A stretch of DNA of 25,041 bases from Pseudomonadota bacterium (GCA_023419055.1 JAEZYO010000815.1:1-25041); one strand, 5' to 3'; numbered from the stretch's first letter, positions 1 to 8,481 are shown. A program made the numbers and translations. The notes: generated by a model from the sequence alone, not told the origin.

Positions 1-281
1 GTGATAGACACCCGCACGCCGGTCGGCTCCTCGCCGCGGTCGGGCATGTACGGCCAGGTTGTCGTGAGCGGCGGCGCCGGCTCGGCGGTCCAACGGACTC
101 CGAGGCGCGACGCCTCCGAGATCACCGCCTCCTGCATGAGTTGCGTGCGCTCCATGCCGTTGAATGCCGCGCACGCGGCGTCGAAGATCGAGTTCTCGAG
201 GGGGTGGAGGCGCAGCGTCTTCGTCCGGAAGGACTTGCTGCGCTCCACTGGTTCTGCGGTTCGCCGAGCACGAGCAGCCAC
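1..281 (-). CDS. Partial small protein, ribbon-helix-helix-like (C-terminus beyond left edge)
   Basis: The minus strand stays open from about 287 to position 1 with almost uniform G/C third bases, so it is very probably coding. The reading after residue V248 contains KTLRLHPLE, then FDAACAAFNGMERTQLMQEA and a second helix ending SRLGVRWT. That beta-strand, helix, turn, helix pattern resembles DUF1778/MobC-type ribbon-helix-helix proteins; this is inference from pattern only. The start is unclear: GTG codons lie at 287, 281 and 248. The one at 281 has GAGGTG just upstream, and it follows the kinase stop (289-291) closely, so the gene is probably translated with the kinase. Confidence 0.6.
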   Translation of the reverse strand, partial: MAARARRTAEPVERSKSFRTKTLRLHPLENSIFDAACAAFNGMERTQLMQEAVISEASRLGVRWTAEPAPPLTTTWPYMPDRGEEPTGVRVSI

Positions 282-288
282 AAGCACC

Positions 289-2190
289 TCACCGAAGCGC
301 AGCAGATGCGTTGACGTATACGACGAAAGCGGTTCCCGCGGCGACCTCGTCATCGAGGGCGCGCAGACCGAGGCGCTGGCCGTCTCCGACCGCGACCCCC
401 TGGAACGACAGCAGGCCGTTCGCGGTCCTGATCGTGTCGCATGAGAGAGGGACCCGGCCGTCCGTCGGGCGCCTGGACGAGCACATGACCGTGCTCCCCT
501 TCGGGACGACCAGTGCCCCATCGTTGACGACGTCCTCGATCACGACCGCCTCGGCCTGGCCGGGAGACGCCGCGTCGACCGGGCCCGTCAGCCTGGCGGG
601 GACGAGCGTCCCACGCACCAGCGTCGCGCCTGCGCTCTCGACGCTGGGTCGATCGGCGAACCCCGCCAGCGCGATCCTCCTCGACGGGCGATCACTCCGG
701 TCGGTCAGGGCTTCGCTCTGGCGCGCCGGCTGCGCGACTACGCCGGCATCGTTGCGCCGCTTGGGCCGTACGACGGGTTGTTCGAGCGGAGGGCCGGAGG
801 CCGCGGTTGGCTGCGGTGGAAGCGTGGCAGGCGTTGGATCCGCCGACACAGGCAGCTCGTCCGCGGCGGGTGGTGTTGCCGCTGCAGGCGGACTATGCGG
901 CGGGAACCGGCGCGCAACGACAGGCTCCGCGCCCTCCCGACCCGAGAAGGCGGGCAGGAAAAGGGTCAACGCGACGAGAGCGAACGCGATCGCGCGGGCC
1001 GGCCAGACGGTGCGCCTCGGCCTGGGAGCCCGCCCTTCAGATTCAGGATCCGCTGGCGCCGGCGACACCGCCTCGTACGCCGCGGAGCTCCGGGTCCCCG
1101 CGACGGCGGTGTCCGGCAAACCCAGCACGGGTTGGTCCACGAGGAGCCCGAGCTCACCCAGCTCGGCGGCGCAGTCGCTCGGCCCATACTCGATGCCCGT
1201 GCGCGCAAGGTGGCGACGGAGCGCGCTCGCGAGTTCGGCGCCATCCTGGAAGCGATCTGTGGGCCGGCGTGAAAGCGCCTTCTCGCAGATCTTCGCCAGG
1301 GATCGCGGCAGCCCCGCGGTTGCCGCTCTCACGTCCGCCAGGCTGCACTCGGTGATCCGGTGGATCGTGCCCGCCTCGTTCCCGGCGTCGAAAACCCGGC
1401 GATCAGTGAGCAGCTCGACCAGCAGGATCGCCAGGCTGAACAGATCGGAGCGACCGTCGAGCGGATCGCCGAGGATCTGCTCCGGGCTGAGATACGAGAA
1501 CGTCCCCTTGAGCGTGCCGGTGCGCGTCCGGTCGCGGCCCTGCATCCGGGCGAGCGCGATCCCGAAGTCGAGCAGCTTCACGACGCCGCTCCGCGCGATC
1601 ATCACGTTCTTGGCGCTCACGTCGCGATGCACGATGCCGAGCGGCTGGCCGTCGGCCTCGGCGAGGGTGTGCGCGTGGTGCAGGGCGTCCGCGATGGACG
1701 CCGCGACATGGCAGCAGAAGCCCTCGCTGAGACGCCGGTGCTCGCGCTGTGCCGCCTGCATCGCCGCCCTGCTGGTCACGCCGTTGACGTACTCGAGCAC
1801 GAGATAGTACCGCTCGCCGACCTGGGCGAGGTCGAAAGCCTGCGCGATGTTCGGATGGTGCAGGCGACTGGCGAGCCGCGCCTCGTACGCGAAGGCCCTG
1901 CGGATCCCCTCGTCCAGCTCCAGGCCCGACGTCATGCACTTGAGCGCGACCTCACGCACGAAGTCCGCGGGGCCCACCTTCCGCGCCAGGAAGACCTCCG
2001 CAGTCCCACCGCGGCCAAGGAGACGCAGGAGCTCGTACCGCGCCGCCTCCCCGCCCAGCTCGAGCGTCTGGCCTGGCTCAAAACATCCGCTCTCCTCTCT
2101 TCCCGGCAACGACGGTGCGGTGTCGGCGAGGTCCTCGCCGACAGGCTGGGCCGTCACCGGGGCGGCGGAGTGCTCGAAGGCAGGGTCCAT
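289..2190 (-). CDS. Transmembrane Ser/Thr protein kinase with VirB10/TrbI-like C-terminal domain
   Basis: 633 residues. The kinase domain spans about 50-330: glycine loop LGRGGTAEV near 58-66, VALK lysine K84, catalytic loop HRDVSAKN at 188-195, DFG at 208-210, and SPEQ at 235-238 in place of APE. All catalytic residues are present, so it should be active in the cytoplasm. A single hydrophobic helix (about 397-414) is followed by a long Pro/Ala linker (about 425-500) and a compact C-terminal domain (about 525-615). That domain has RGTLVPARL, ASPGQAEAVV and LVVPKGSTV, the order seen in the VirB10/TrbI core-channel domain. The fusion is inferred by motif reading. The ATG at 2190 lies 5 nt after the stop of the DUF2381-like gene, so the two form an operon. 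Myxobacteria often pair DUF2381 proteins with such kinases. Confidence 0.88.
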   Translation of the reverse strand: MDPAFEHSAAPVTAQPVGEDLADTAPSLPGREESGCFEPGQTLELGGEAARYELLRLLGRGGTAEVFLARKVGPADFVREVALKCMTSGLELDEGIRRAFAYEARLASRLHHPNIAQAFDLAQVGERYYLVLEYVNGVTSRAAMQAAQREHRRLSEGFCCHVAASIADALHHAHTLAEADGQPLGIVHRDVSAKNVMIARSGVVKLLDFGIALARMQGRDRTRTGTLKGTFSYLSPEQILGDPLDGRSDLFSLAILLVELLTDRRVFDAGNEAGTIHRITECSLADVRAATAGLPRSLAKICEKALSRRPTDRFQDGAELASALRRHLARTGIEYGPSDCAAELGELGLLVDQPVLGLPDTAVAGTRSSAAYEAVSPAPADPESEGRAPRPRRTVWPARAIAFALVALTLFLPAFSGREGAEPVVARRFPPHSPPAAATPPAADELPVSADPTPATLPPQPTAASGPPLEQPVVRPKRRNDAGVVAQPARQSEALTDRSDRPSRRIALAGFADRPSVESAGATLVRGTLVPARLTGPVDAASPGQAEAVVIEDVVNDGALVVPKGSTVMCSSRRPTDGRVPLSCDTIRTANGLLSFQGVAVGDGQRLGLRALDDEVAAGTAFVVYVNASAALR

Positions 2191-2195
2191 GGCCG

Positions 2196-3107
2196 CTAGA
2201 AGCGAAGTCCACCGACGGTGACCGACCGGCGCTTGCCGGCGCCCTCGTTGATGGTCAGCTCGAATGGCCCTTCTGACGTATCGCCCTCGGTCAAGCGCAG
2301 GGAGATGACGCCGCTGCTGACCCTCTGGAACTCGATGGTCCGGTCGGAGAGGTACTCGCGCTTGCTCGCCCCCTTGTTCACCACCACCGAGCCGACCTCC
2401 AGCGGCACGCGCCCGCGGTTCTCGACCGTGAAGGTGAGGATGACGTCGCGGCCGAAGTAGCAGAGCTCGGTTACCTCGAGCACGATGTCGTCGTTGCGGG
2501 CGCGCGCGCCCTTCCGCGTGCAGTTGTGGGGCTCGCTGAACGCGCGGAGGAACCTCCCGCTCACCTCGGCCTCGATCCGAGCCGCGCTCTCCGCCTCGAG
2601 CTTCGCCTTTTCGACGCGCACGTACTCGCTCTCGCTGGAGCGGTTCGGGTAGACGAGGACGACGCGCGTGTCAGCCGCCGTTCGCCGTTCGACGCGCTTC
2701 AGGTAGAGCATGAGGGTGGCGTGCTCGAGCCTCACGAGGACCGTCGTGACCGCGTCGTCGCTGGCTCTGCCTCGGAGCGCTCCGTCGCCGTTGGGCGTGA
2801 TGGCGAGGTACCGTCCCTGGGCGACCGGCTCGATCCGGAACAGGGCGTCGCTGTCGGGAGTGCGGCCATCGGTGCAGTCGCCGCAGGTGGGCGGGGCGAG
2901 CATGTCCTCGGGGAACTCGACAGTCGTGAGGAGGTTCGGCGCCGTCCGGACCTCGATGGCCTTGCCGACGGTGGCCTCATCGAGCGTGACCTGCCTGGCG
3001 CCTCTCACCGAGAGGGGCGGCTCCTGGGTCCGATCCTTCCCGTGGGCCGAGGCGCCCGGCGAGACCAGGACGACCACTGCGAGGAGGACGAACCTTGCGA
3101 CGGGCAT
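2196..3107 (-). CDS. DUF2381-family exported protein, possibly VirB9-like
   Basis: 303 residues. It starts with a clear signal peptide (MPVARF, a hydrophobic stretch to about residue 18, then GASA-H), so it is exported. AGAGGT lies 6-11 nt before the ATG at 3107. The N-terminal half has LLTTVEFPEDM (about 59-69) and a short Cys pair (CGDC). The C-terminal half has FGRDVILTFTVENRG and a beta-rich end. The size, the layout and the linked kinase match the myxobacterial paralogous family DUF2381 (TIGR02268). The N-terminal strand pattern also recalls VirB9/TrbG of type IV secretion systems, and the next gene carries a VirB10-like domain; the VirB9 link is inference. It is the first gene of the operon with the kinase. 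No enzymatic motif is seen. Confidence 0.75.
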   Translation of the reverse strand: MPVARFVLLAVVVLVSPGASAHGKDRTQEPPLSVRGARQVTLDEATVGKAIEVRTAPNLLTTVEFPEDMLAPPTCGDCTDGRTPDSDALFRIEPVAQGRYLAITPNGDGALRGRASDDAVTTVLVRLEHATLMLYLKRVERRTAADTRVVLVYPNRSSESEYVRVEKAKLEAESAARIEAEVSGRFLRAFSEPHNCTRKGARARNDDIVLEVTELCYFGRDVILTFTVENRGRVPLEVGSVVVNKGASKREYLSDRTIEFQRVSSGVISLRLTEGDTSEGPFELTINEGAGKRRSVTVGGLRF

Positions 3108-3285
3108 GGGCGCGACCTCTCGGGCGTTGCGTCACCCGGACCGTGTCTATCCGGGCATGGCTTCGCATGCCATGCATACCGCCCCACTCGCCCATGTGCA
3201 GCGCGGTAGACGAGATCAACGCCCCTGCCCCACCGGTGACCCTTCGGCGGGGAAGCTCGCACGACCCTGTGCGGTATCGATGGCC
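3108..3285. promoter_or_regulatory. Leader of the DUF2381-kinase operon with two tandem inverted repeats
   Basis: No gene is seen between the polB stop and the DUF2381 start. Two perfect inverted repeats lie end to end: CCCGGA (3135-3140) with TCCGGG (3150-3155), and GCATGGC (3155-3161) with GCCATGC (3169-3175). Neither is followed by a T tract on the minus strand. They may terminate polB transcription or act as operator sites 28-68 nt upstream of the DUF2381 start. The sequence alone does not decide. Confidence 0.4.
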
Positions 3286-5667
3286 TCAGAGCGACAGTCC
3301 GAGCTGGGCTTGCTTCCCGAACCATGGGCGCGCGTCCCAGCCGCGAGCCTCCGCGATGGAGCGCGCGATGGGCAGCAGCTGGCGCTCCACGTAATGCTGG
3401 TAATCGAGCGGAGCACCCGAGCGGAGCTGTAGCGGCTCCGGGCCGGCGCGGGACATGACGTAGGAGATCCGGCCTCGCTCGCCCTTCCAGCCGAGGAGCC
3501 GCGCTGCGCGGACCTGCGGGCTCTGCGCGCCGTAGTCCTCGGCCGGCCGCCGTAGCGATCGACGGTACACCAGCTCCGTGTCGAGCTCCCCGCGTTGCAG
3601 TCGGCCGACGAGGTCCCGACAGAAGTCTCGCACCTCGCTCTCGTCGGCCTCGGCGAACGCCAGGGTGAGGAGCTCGACCTGGAGGCGACGGGCAAGCGGC
3701 GTGAAGTCGCTGCGCGCGGCCTCCATCCCCTTCACCTCGACCTCCGACGTGCCCTGCGCGCCGAGCCTGAGGCCGGCGTAGCCCTTGGCTCGACCGCGCC
3801 CTTCCCCGGAGGCATCGTGCTTCAGCCGCGGGATGAAGAAGCGCCGGTAGACCTTCTCGCATCGGATCCGAAGATGGGACGGGACGTCGTACTGGCGCCG
3901 GATCTGGTCGGCGATGGCCGCATTGAGCGCCTCGGCCTCCGCCGCGCCGAAGGCCGTCAGATCCTCGAAGCTAGCCGCATCATCGCACCCGGAGAGCACG
4001 AACACGGAGTCGGTGTCGCCGTAGAGCGTGCGCAGCCCTCGCGCCTCGAAGAAGTCCCGGGCCGTGGTGAGGAAGACCTTGCCGAACGATGTGATGGCGC
4101 CGGCGAGCTCCGTGCGCGCGTAGCGGCAACCCTCGGCGCCGAGCACGCCGTAGAAGGAGTTCTGCAGGATCTTGTAGACGTAGGCCGCCGTCTCGTCTCC
4201 CGCGGCGAGGGCGGCCTCACGCTGCTCGGCGTAGCGCGCGATGATCGCCGGCAGTATTCCGGGGGTCCGCTCGAACCGCGCGCCGTTCGGGGCGACGAGG
4301 TCGTCGGAACGGGGCGCCCGCCGCTCGGCCCGCGCGTGCGCCAGCGGGTCGACGTTGAAGGTGCGGATGATCGATGGGTACAGGCTGCGGAAGTCGAGCA
4401 CGAGCACGTTGGCGAAGAAGCCCGGCGCCGCGTCGAGGACAGTCCCGCCGGCCGCGCCCGACACGGCGCGCTCGATGCGGGACGACGGCACGACGCGGCG
4501 CGCGCGCAGCTCGGCCGCGTAGATGCGCTCGAAGGCGGGGATGCTTGTCCACGCGAGCTCTAGCGAGACCCCGGTCAGCGCCGAGCGCTTCGCGGTCAGG
4601 ACGTCCAGGCCGGTCCTGGAGAGGATCCGCAGCACCAGCTCCGAGTCCCGCAGGCAGTACGCACAGAACAACTCCGGATCGTCGCGTCGGAGCCGGTCGA
4701 GCTCGTCGAGCTTCGATAGGCCGCGCGCCGACACGGACTTGCCCTCGCCGAGGACGGCGCGGGCGACCGCCTCGAGCGAGAGGTCCTCGAAGCGCTCGCC
4801 CGAGGCACGCACGAGGCGCATGGCGTCGAGCGCCGCGCGCCCAGGGACCTGAAAGGCGGCGCGGCGCCCCTCGCGTTCGACGAACGACGCAGGTTCGGAG
4901 GTCCGCCCCACGTCGAAGGCGACTCCGCAGGCCGCGAACCGCCTGGCGAGCACACGCAGGTCGAAGTCGATCACGTTCCAGCCGGTGATCACGTCCGGAT
5001 CCCGTGCCCGGATGCGGCTCGCCAGCGCGGCCAGGAGCTCCGCCTCGGTCCGGAACGAGGCGACCCCGGGTAGGCCCAGCTCCGGCCCGACGAACAGCAC
5101 CTCCCCGACTCCCCCGGCCCCCGCGAGCGACACGGCCACCACCGCCCCCGCGCGGTCCGTCTCGATGTCGAGCGCCAGCCAGGCCAGCGCGGTCGTGCTC
5201 GGGCCGGGCGCGAGCGTGGGCTCGACGAAGACCACGTCGACCCGCCGCCCCGGAGTCGCGGGCCCGCGGAGAACCACCGGACCGCGCAGGCCGAGCGCGA
5301 GGAGCGACTGGTTCGCCCGGGGCCGATCTCGGCCGCGCACAGGGAGGTGCGCGGCCTCGAGCGCTCGTACCGCGTCGTCGTCGGCGCCGTGCGCCACCTC
5401 GAGCCGCGCGAGCGGGGCGCCGTCGAGGTCCGACCAGCCCTCGGGATCGAGCGAGGCGCCGGGAAGAGAGCCGAGCGCGGCGCGCCCATTCTCCTGGGCG
5501 ACGTAGAGCGCCGGCCTCGGCGCCGTCAGCACCGCGGCGAAGCTGCGACCGTCCTCGAGCCGACCTGTGAGGAAGGTGCGCGCGCCCGAGGTGGCGCGGC
5601 GGGCCTCGGCGTTCCCGTCGCGGCCCTCATCCCAGGCCGCGACGATGAAGCCCCGCGCCTCCTCCAT
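3286..5667 (-). CDS. polB: DNA polymerase II (family B)
   Basis: 793 residues, against 783 for E. coli Pol II. It copies DNA past lesions with 3'-5' proofreading. The exonuclease motifs are intact: DIET (167-170), NVIDFD (231-236) and YCLRDSE (337-343). The polymerase motifs are intact: DFRSLYPSII (425-434), KILQNSFYG (499-507), YGDTDS (549-554) and KGMEAARSD (646-654). The C-terminus carries LDYQHYVERQL and a final GLSL, as in the family. The frame stays open to 6486, but the extra N-terminal part is the antisense of the next gene. The ATG at 5667 begins MEEARGFIV, aligning with the start of known Pol II proteins, though it lacks a good Shine-Dalgarno. The gene diverges from the zinc-finger gene. 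Confidence 0.95.
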   Translation of the reverse strand: MEEARGFIVAAWDEGRDGNAEARRATSGARTFLTGRLEDGRSFAAVLTAPRPALYVAQENGRAALGSLPGASLDPEGWSDLDGAPLARLEVAHGADDDAVRALEAAHLPVRGRDRPRANQSLLALGLRGPVVLRGPATPGRRVDVVFVEPTLAPGPSTTALAWLALDIETDRAGAVVAVSLAGAGGVGEVLFVGPELGLPGVASFRTEAELLAALASRIRARDPDVITGWNVIDFDLRVLARRFAACGVAFDVGRTSEPASFVEREGRRAAFQVPGRAALDAMRLVRASGERFEDLSLEAVARAVLGEGKSVSARGLSKLDELDRLRRDDPELFCAYCLRDSELVLRILSRTGLDVLTAKRSALTGVSLELAWTSIPAFERIYAAELRARRVVPSSRIERAVSGAAGGTVLDAAPGFFANVLVLDFRSLYPSIIRTFNVDPLAHARAERRAPRSDDLVAPNGARFERTPGILPAIIARYAEQREAALAAGDETAAYVYKILQNSFYGVLGAEGCRYARTELAGAITSFGKVFLTTARDFFEARGLRTLYGDTDSVFVLSGCDDAASFEDLTAFGAAEAEALNAAIADQIRRQYDVPSHLRIRCEKVYRRFFIPRLKHDASGEGRGRAKGYAGLRLGAQGTSEVEVKGMEAARSDFTPLARRLQVELLTLAFAEADESEVRDFCRDLVGRLQRGELDTELVYRRSLRRPAEDYGAQSPQVRAARLLGWKGERGRISYVMSRAGPEPLQLRSGAPLDYQHYVERQLLPIARSIAEARGWDARPWFGKQAQLGLSL

Positions 5668-5683
5668 AGAGGGGGGTTCTACC

Positions 5684-5698
5684 GTGTCGCGCCGACAC
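5684..5698. promoter_or_regulatory. Perfect inverted repeat in the polB leader
   Basis: GTGTCG (5684-5689), a 3-nt spacer CGC, then CGACAC (5693-5698), a perfect 6-bp inverted repeat 17 nt upstream of the polB ATG. GTGTC also occurs at 5799-5803 and its complement GACAC at 5828-5832 in the same divergent gap. It could be an operator or a leader hairpin. Confidence 0.4.
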
Positions 5699-5781
5699 TC
5701 CAGGGCGGCGCGTCCACCAACCTCGCCGCCGGCCATGGGGCCGCAAGCACCTGACCGGACGCGCTTTCGCCCCGTGTCCGG

Positions 5782-5818
5782 GGTCCATGGACCTATCCGT
5801 GTCAGACCTACATGTAGG
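5782..5818. promoter_or_regulatory. Pair of 12-bp perfect palindromes, candidate operators
   Basis: GGTCCATGGACC (5782-5793) and CCTACATGTAGG (5807-5818) are both perfect 12-bp palindromes, with centres 25 bp apart. Both fit SSTMCATGKASS. They lie between the divergent polB and zinc-finger genes, 27-63 nt before the latter's ATG. A dimeric regulator binding twice is the natural reading, but none is identified here. Confidence 0.5.
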
Positions 5819-5844
5819 ACTGTCTCCGACACCACGGAGGCGTC

Positions 5845-8076
5845 ATGCCCAACACCGAGAACCACCCCGAGACCATCATCACCCCCGCCCGCGCTCGCGA
5901 AGCGCTGCAGTGCATCGCTGACCTGACCGGCCCGGTCCCCGCCGACCACTGGGCGATCGTGACCTTGAGCGAGGTGCTCCGGCAGTTCGAGGAGGCACTC
6001 CGCGGTGAGAAGGCCCACGAGGAGACGAGCTGCCCGGGCTGCCAGGTGGCCCGATTCATCATCCCGTTCACGACCGATCACCTGGCCCACTGCCCGGACC
6101 ACCCGGCGGTCCGGCGCGCGCGCGCCGTGCGCGACGCGGTCCGCCTCGCCCCGGAGGTCGTGCGGTCGCTCCGCCTCGAGCCGGTGACGCTCGATCCCGC
6201 GCGGCCCGAGGCGATCGACGAGCTCGTCGCCATTGAGGTGCCGCGCTGGAAGGGGGGCTGGACCTTCCTCCGCGACGCCTCGTGGCTCCGGCACTCCATC
6301 GAGTTCCTGACTGGCACTGGCAGGAAGAAGTACCCGGAGCAGGTCGCCGGCCATGTCAGGGAGCTCGATGAGGCCATGGAGGCCTGGCGGCGAATCGTCC
6401 ACCGCGGCTCCGATCCCTGCCCTTACTGCGGCGCGGTCTTGAATCTCGATGAGGTCATCGACCATCTCCTGCGCTGCAAGCACCACCCGGCAACGGTCCT
6501 CGCCGACGAGGCCTTCGCCGCGCTCGCCGCCAGCCTTGGCAAGGCCGGCGCGGAGATGCTCGTCAAGCTGGTCGAGGAGCGGAACGGTCAGGTGGATGGC
6601 CTACGCGCCCTCATCCTCGCCTGCAACATCTTCGATGGCGACCTCGGCTGGAACGGCGAAGAGTCCTACGCCCGCGGATACGTGGAAGACGCGCTCAAGC
6701 GGGCGGTGGTAGCGGCGCGGCAGCGCGCCGGCGTCGGAGATCCGGAGTACCGGCCGAACCTGGAACCCGTGGCGGAGGCGGCGAGCGGCCCCGCGTTCGC
6801 GAGGACCGTCTGGCGCGCGGCTCTCCGGGTCACGACCGAAGGGCCGACGCCCGGCAGCCACGCCGGCTCCGAAGAGGACGGCGCCCTCCTCCGTGCCACA
6901 TACCAGGAGATGCTGCGGCTCCACGAGCAGCTCTCCGGCGAGCAGGAGTGCGCGGCCTGCGGGCGCCACGGCATCTTCACGCACAACGCCGTTCGCCACG
7001 TGGCCGAGTGCCTCCTCAGCCCTGCCATCGCCCGGCAGCGGGCAGCGGCGGCCGAGGTCCAGCTCGCGAGCGCGATCCTGAAGGAGAAGCGGCCCGGGCA
7101 GGCACTTCCCGAGATCGCCAGGGACCGGGGAGCGCCCATCCGGCTCCTCCTCCCCTCCGCCTACTGGCGGAGCGAGGCGGCCCGGCGCGCGCAAGCCCGG
7201 AAGTACTTCGAGCAGAGCCCTCCGCTCGATTTCCTGCTCTCGCCCGAGCAGCGCGGGAAATACCCCATCAGCGTCGGCTCGTACCGGGAGCGGCTGGTCC
7301 ATGCCCTCTCCACCTGGCAGCGCCTCGCGCTCGTGGAGAGGAGCGAGTGTCCCTTCTGCGGCGAGGAGGCGCCGCTCGATGCTCTCCTGCGCCACGTACT
7401 TGCCTGCGCGTCCCACCCCGCGGTCCAGGAGGCGAGGGTCCACGAGAGCAGGCTCGCGGAGGTCCGCATCGACCCTCCAGGCGTCGCGACGCGGCTCCGC
7501 CGGGAGGCGGATCGCGCCCGGATGGCGACGGTGCGGCTCCTCGAGTGCACCGAGAGCTTCCGCGGCAGCTTCGGGGACGACGACCGTGGGCGCGCTACCA
7601 TCTCGCGAGACCTCGAACCGGCTTGGAACTGGGAGACGAACGTCGCGGAGAACGCGCTCAGGGGGCTGGAGGGCAAGGTCTCCCCGCCGATCGAGCGGTA
7701 CGCGCGGCTGCTGGCCCGCTGGGCGATCTTCGTCCCCAAGGGCGACGGCAGGACGTGGGTCTCCTCCCTGGTCGTGCCACCTCCGACCTCGATCGGCGTG
7801 GGCTGGCTCGCGCTCCTCGATGCCCTCTTCGTAGACCTGATCGCACGCGGCTGGAGGCCCCGCATCCTGTCGAGCGCGGCCGTGGACAAGGAGGGCGCGC
7901 TGTCGCTCACGCTGGAGGGCATGACGCCGGAGCTGCTGACTTGCGTGGACGAGGCGAGGGCCGAGAGCCGGCGGACCTGCGAGCGCTGTGGCGCGGCCGG
8001 CAGGGTGCGCACGGCGCCGGACGGAACGATGCGGACGCGCTGTGGCGAGTGCGAGGCGGCGGAGACAGTTCATTGA
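5845..8076 (+). CDS. Large protein with four CCHC-type zinc modules and a C-terminal zinc ribbon, function unknown
   Basis: 743 residues; I do not recognise a named family. GGAGG sits 4 nt before the ATG. Four modules follow C-x2-C-x11-12-H-x3-C-x2-H-P: C63/C66/H79/C83/H86, C192/C195/H207/C211/H214, C369/C372/H385/C389 (last H replaced by Ser), and C502/C505/H517/C521/H524. After each comes an Ala/Val-rich helix. Two of the modules are preceded by a similar segment (KKYPEQ or GKYPIS, then a helix with W). A fifth site, C712/C715/C733/C736, is a zinc ribbon. The region 560-700 has no Cys pairs and looks globular. Zinc binding follows from the spacing; a role in nucleic-acid binding is inference. 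A hairpin lies 14 nt after the stop. Confidence 0.8.
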   Translation: MPNTENHPETIITPARAREALQCIADLTGPVPADHWAIVTLSEVLRQFEEALRGEKAHEETSCPGCQVARFIIPFTTDHLAHCPDHPAVRRARAVRDAVRLAPEVVRSLRLEPVTLDPARPEAIDELVAIEVPRWKGGWTFLRDASWLRHSIEFLTGTGRKKYPEQVAGHVRELDEAMEAWRRIVHRGSDPCPYCGAVLNLDEVIDHLLRCKHHPATVLADEAFAALAASLGKAGAEMLVKLVEERNGQVDGLRALILACNIFDGDLGWNGEESYARGYVEDALKRAVVAARQRAGVGDPEYRPNLEPVAEAASGPAFARTVWRAALRVTTEGPTPGSHAGSEEDGALLRATYQEMLRLHEQLSGEQECAACGRHGIFTHNAVRHVAECLLSPAIARQRAAAAEVQLASAILKEKRPGQALPEIARDRGAPIRLLLPSAYWRSEAARRAQARKYFEQSPPLDFLLSPEQRGKYPISVGSYRERLVHALSTWQRLALVERSECPFCGEEAPLDALLRHVLACASHPAVQEARVHESRLAEVRIDPPGVATRLRREADRARMATVRLLECTESFRGSFGDDDRGRATISRDLEPAWNWETNVAENALRGLEGKVSPPIERYARLLARWAIFVPKGDGRTWVSSLVVPPPTSIGVGWLALLDALFVDLIARGWRPRILSSAAVDKEGALSLTLEGMTPELLTCVDEARAESRRTCERCGAAGRVRTAPDGTMRTRCGECEAAETVH

Positions 8077-8089
8077 TCCGCCTGCCACC

Positions 8090-8107
8090 CTGGCGGCGCC
8101 GCGCCAG
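8090..8107. terminator. Hairpin between convergent genes
   Basis: CTGGCG (8090-8095) pairs with CGCCAG (8102-8107) around a 6-nt loop. It lies between the stops of the plus-strand zinc-module gene (8076) and the minus-strand hypothetical gene (8140). There is no T tract, so termination is inferred from position only. Confidence 0.4.
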
Positions 8108-8139
8108 AGTATCTCGCCAGTGCCATCGCCGGTGGCGCG

Positions 8140-8481
8140 CTACCAGTGCCCGTGCCGCTGGAGGACGTGCACGACGGCGTCCACCACCGCCCGAGCGGTG
8201 CCGTACCGCTCTTCGAGCGTGGCCGGTGTGAGCCACCACTCAGCGCGACCGCAATGCTCCACGTTGGGCCGCTCGACCGCATTCAGTTCCTCGGCCACTG
8301 CCTGGACCCTGAACGACAGCGCGCCATCTTGTTCGATGATGACGTAGGCGGTCCTGGCGCCGGGAGGAGACCCGGATGGTCCGAAAACGTTGAGGTAGGG
8401 AGCATCGCCATACGTGAACGACACGTGCTCCTTCCTGGTTGTTCGCTCGATGAAGGCCCAAGCCAGCTCCCGCTGCGTCAT
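8140..8481 (-). CDS. Hypothetical protein, 113 residues
   Basis: Not recognised. It starts MTQRELAWAFIE and ends with a helix and HGHW. GGGAGGT lies about 5 nt before the ATG at 8481, which supports the start. Third codon positions are G/C-rich on this strand, and the protein has a normal mix of hydrophobic and charged residues, so the gene looks real. No signal peptide, membrane helix or Cys cluster is visible. It stands alone between the zinc-module gene (convergent) and the zinc-ribbon gene upstream. The 181 nt before it (8482-8662) hold no gene that I can see. Confidence 0.65.
   Translation of the reverse strand: MTQRELAWAFIERTTRKEHVSFTYGDAPYLNVFGPSGSPPGARTAYVIIEQDGALSFRVQAVAEELNAVERPNVEHCGRAEWWLTPATLEERYGTARAVVDAVVHVLQRHGHW

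Noticed and set aside
1..444. Plus-strand frame at the left edge
   Set aside because: Poor composition; the minus strand holds the kinase end and a better coding frame.
164..1807. 547-residue plus-strand reading frame
   Set aside because: Shadow of the kinase gene; Ser/Arg/Ala-rich without domains.
3005..3862. 285-residue minus-strand frame
   Set aside because: Overlaps the polB 3' end and the DUF2381 start in another frame; low-complexity.
5668..6486. N-terminal extension of the polB reading frame
   Set aside because: It is the antisense of the zinc-module gene; known Pol II proteins begin where MEEARGFIV begins.
6601..8088. 495-residue minus-strand reading frame
   Set aside because: Antisense of the zinc-module gene; composition is Arg/Pro/Gly-rich and no motif is seen.
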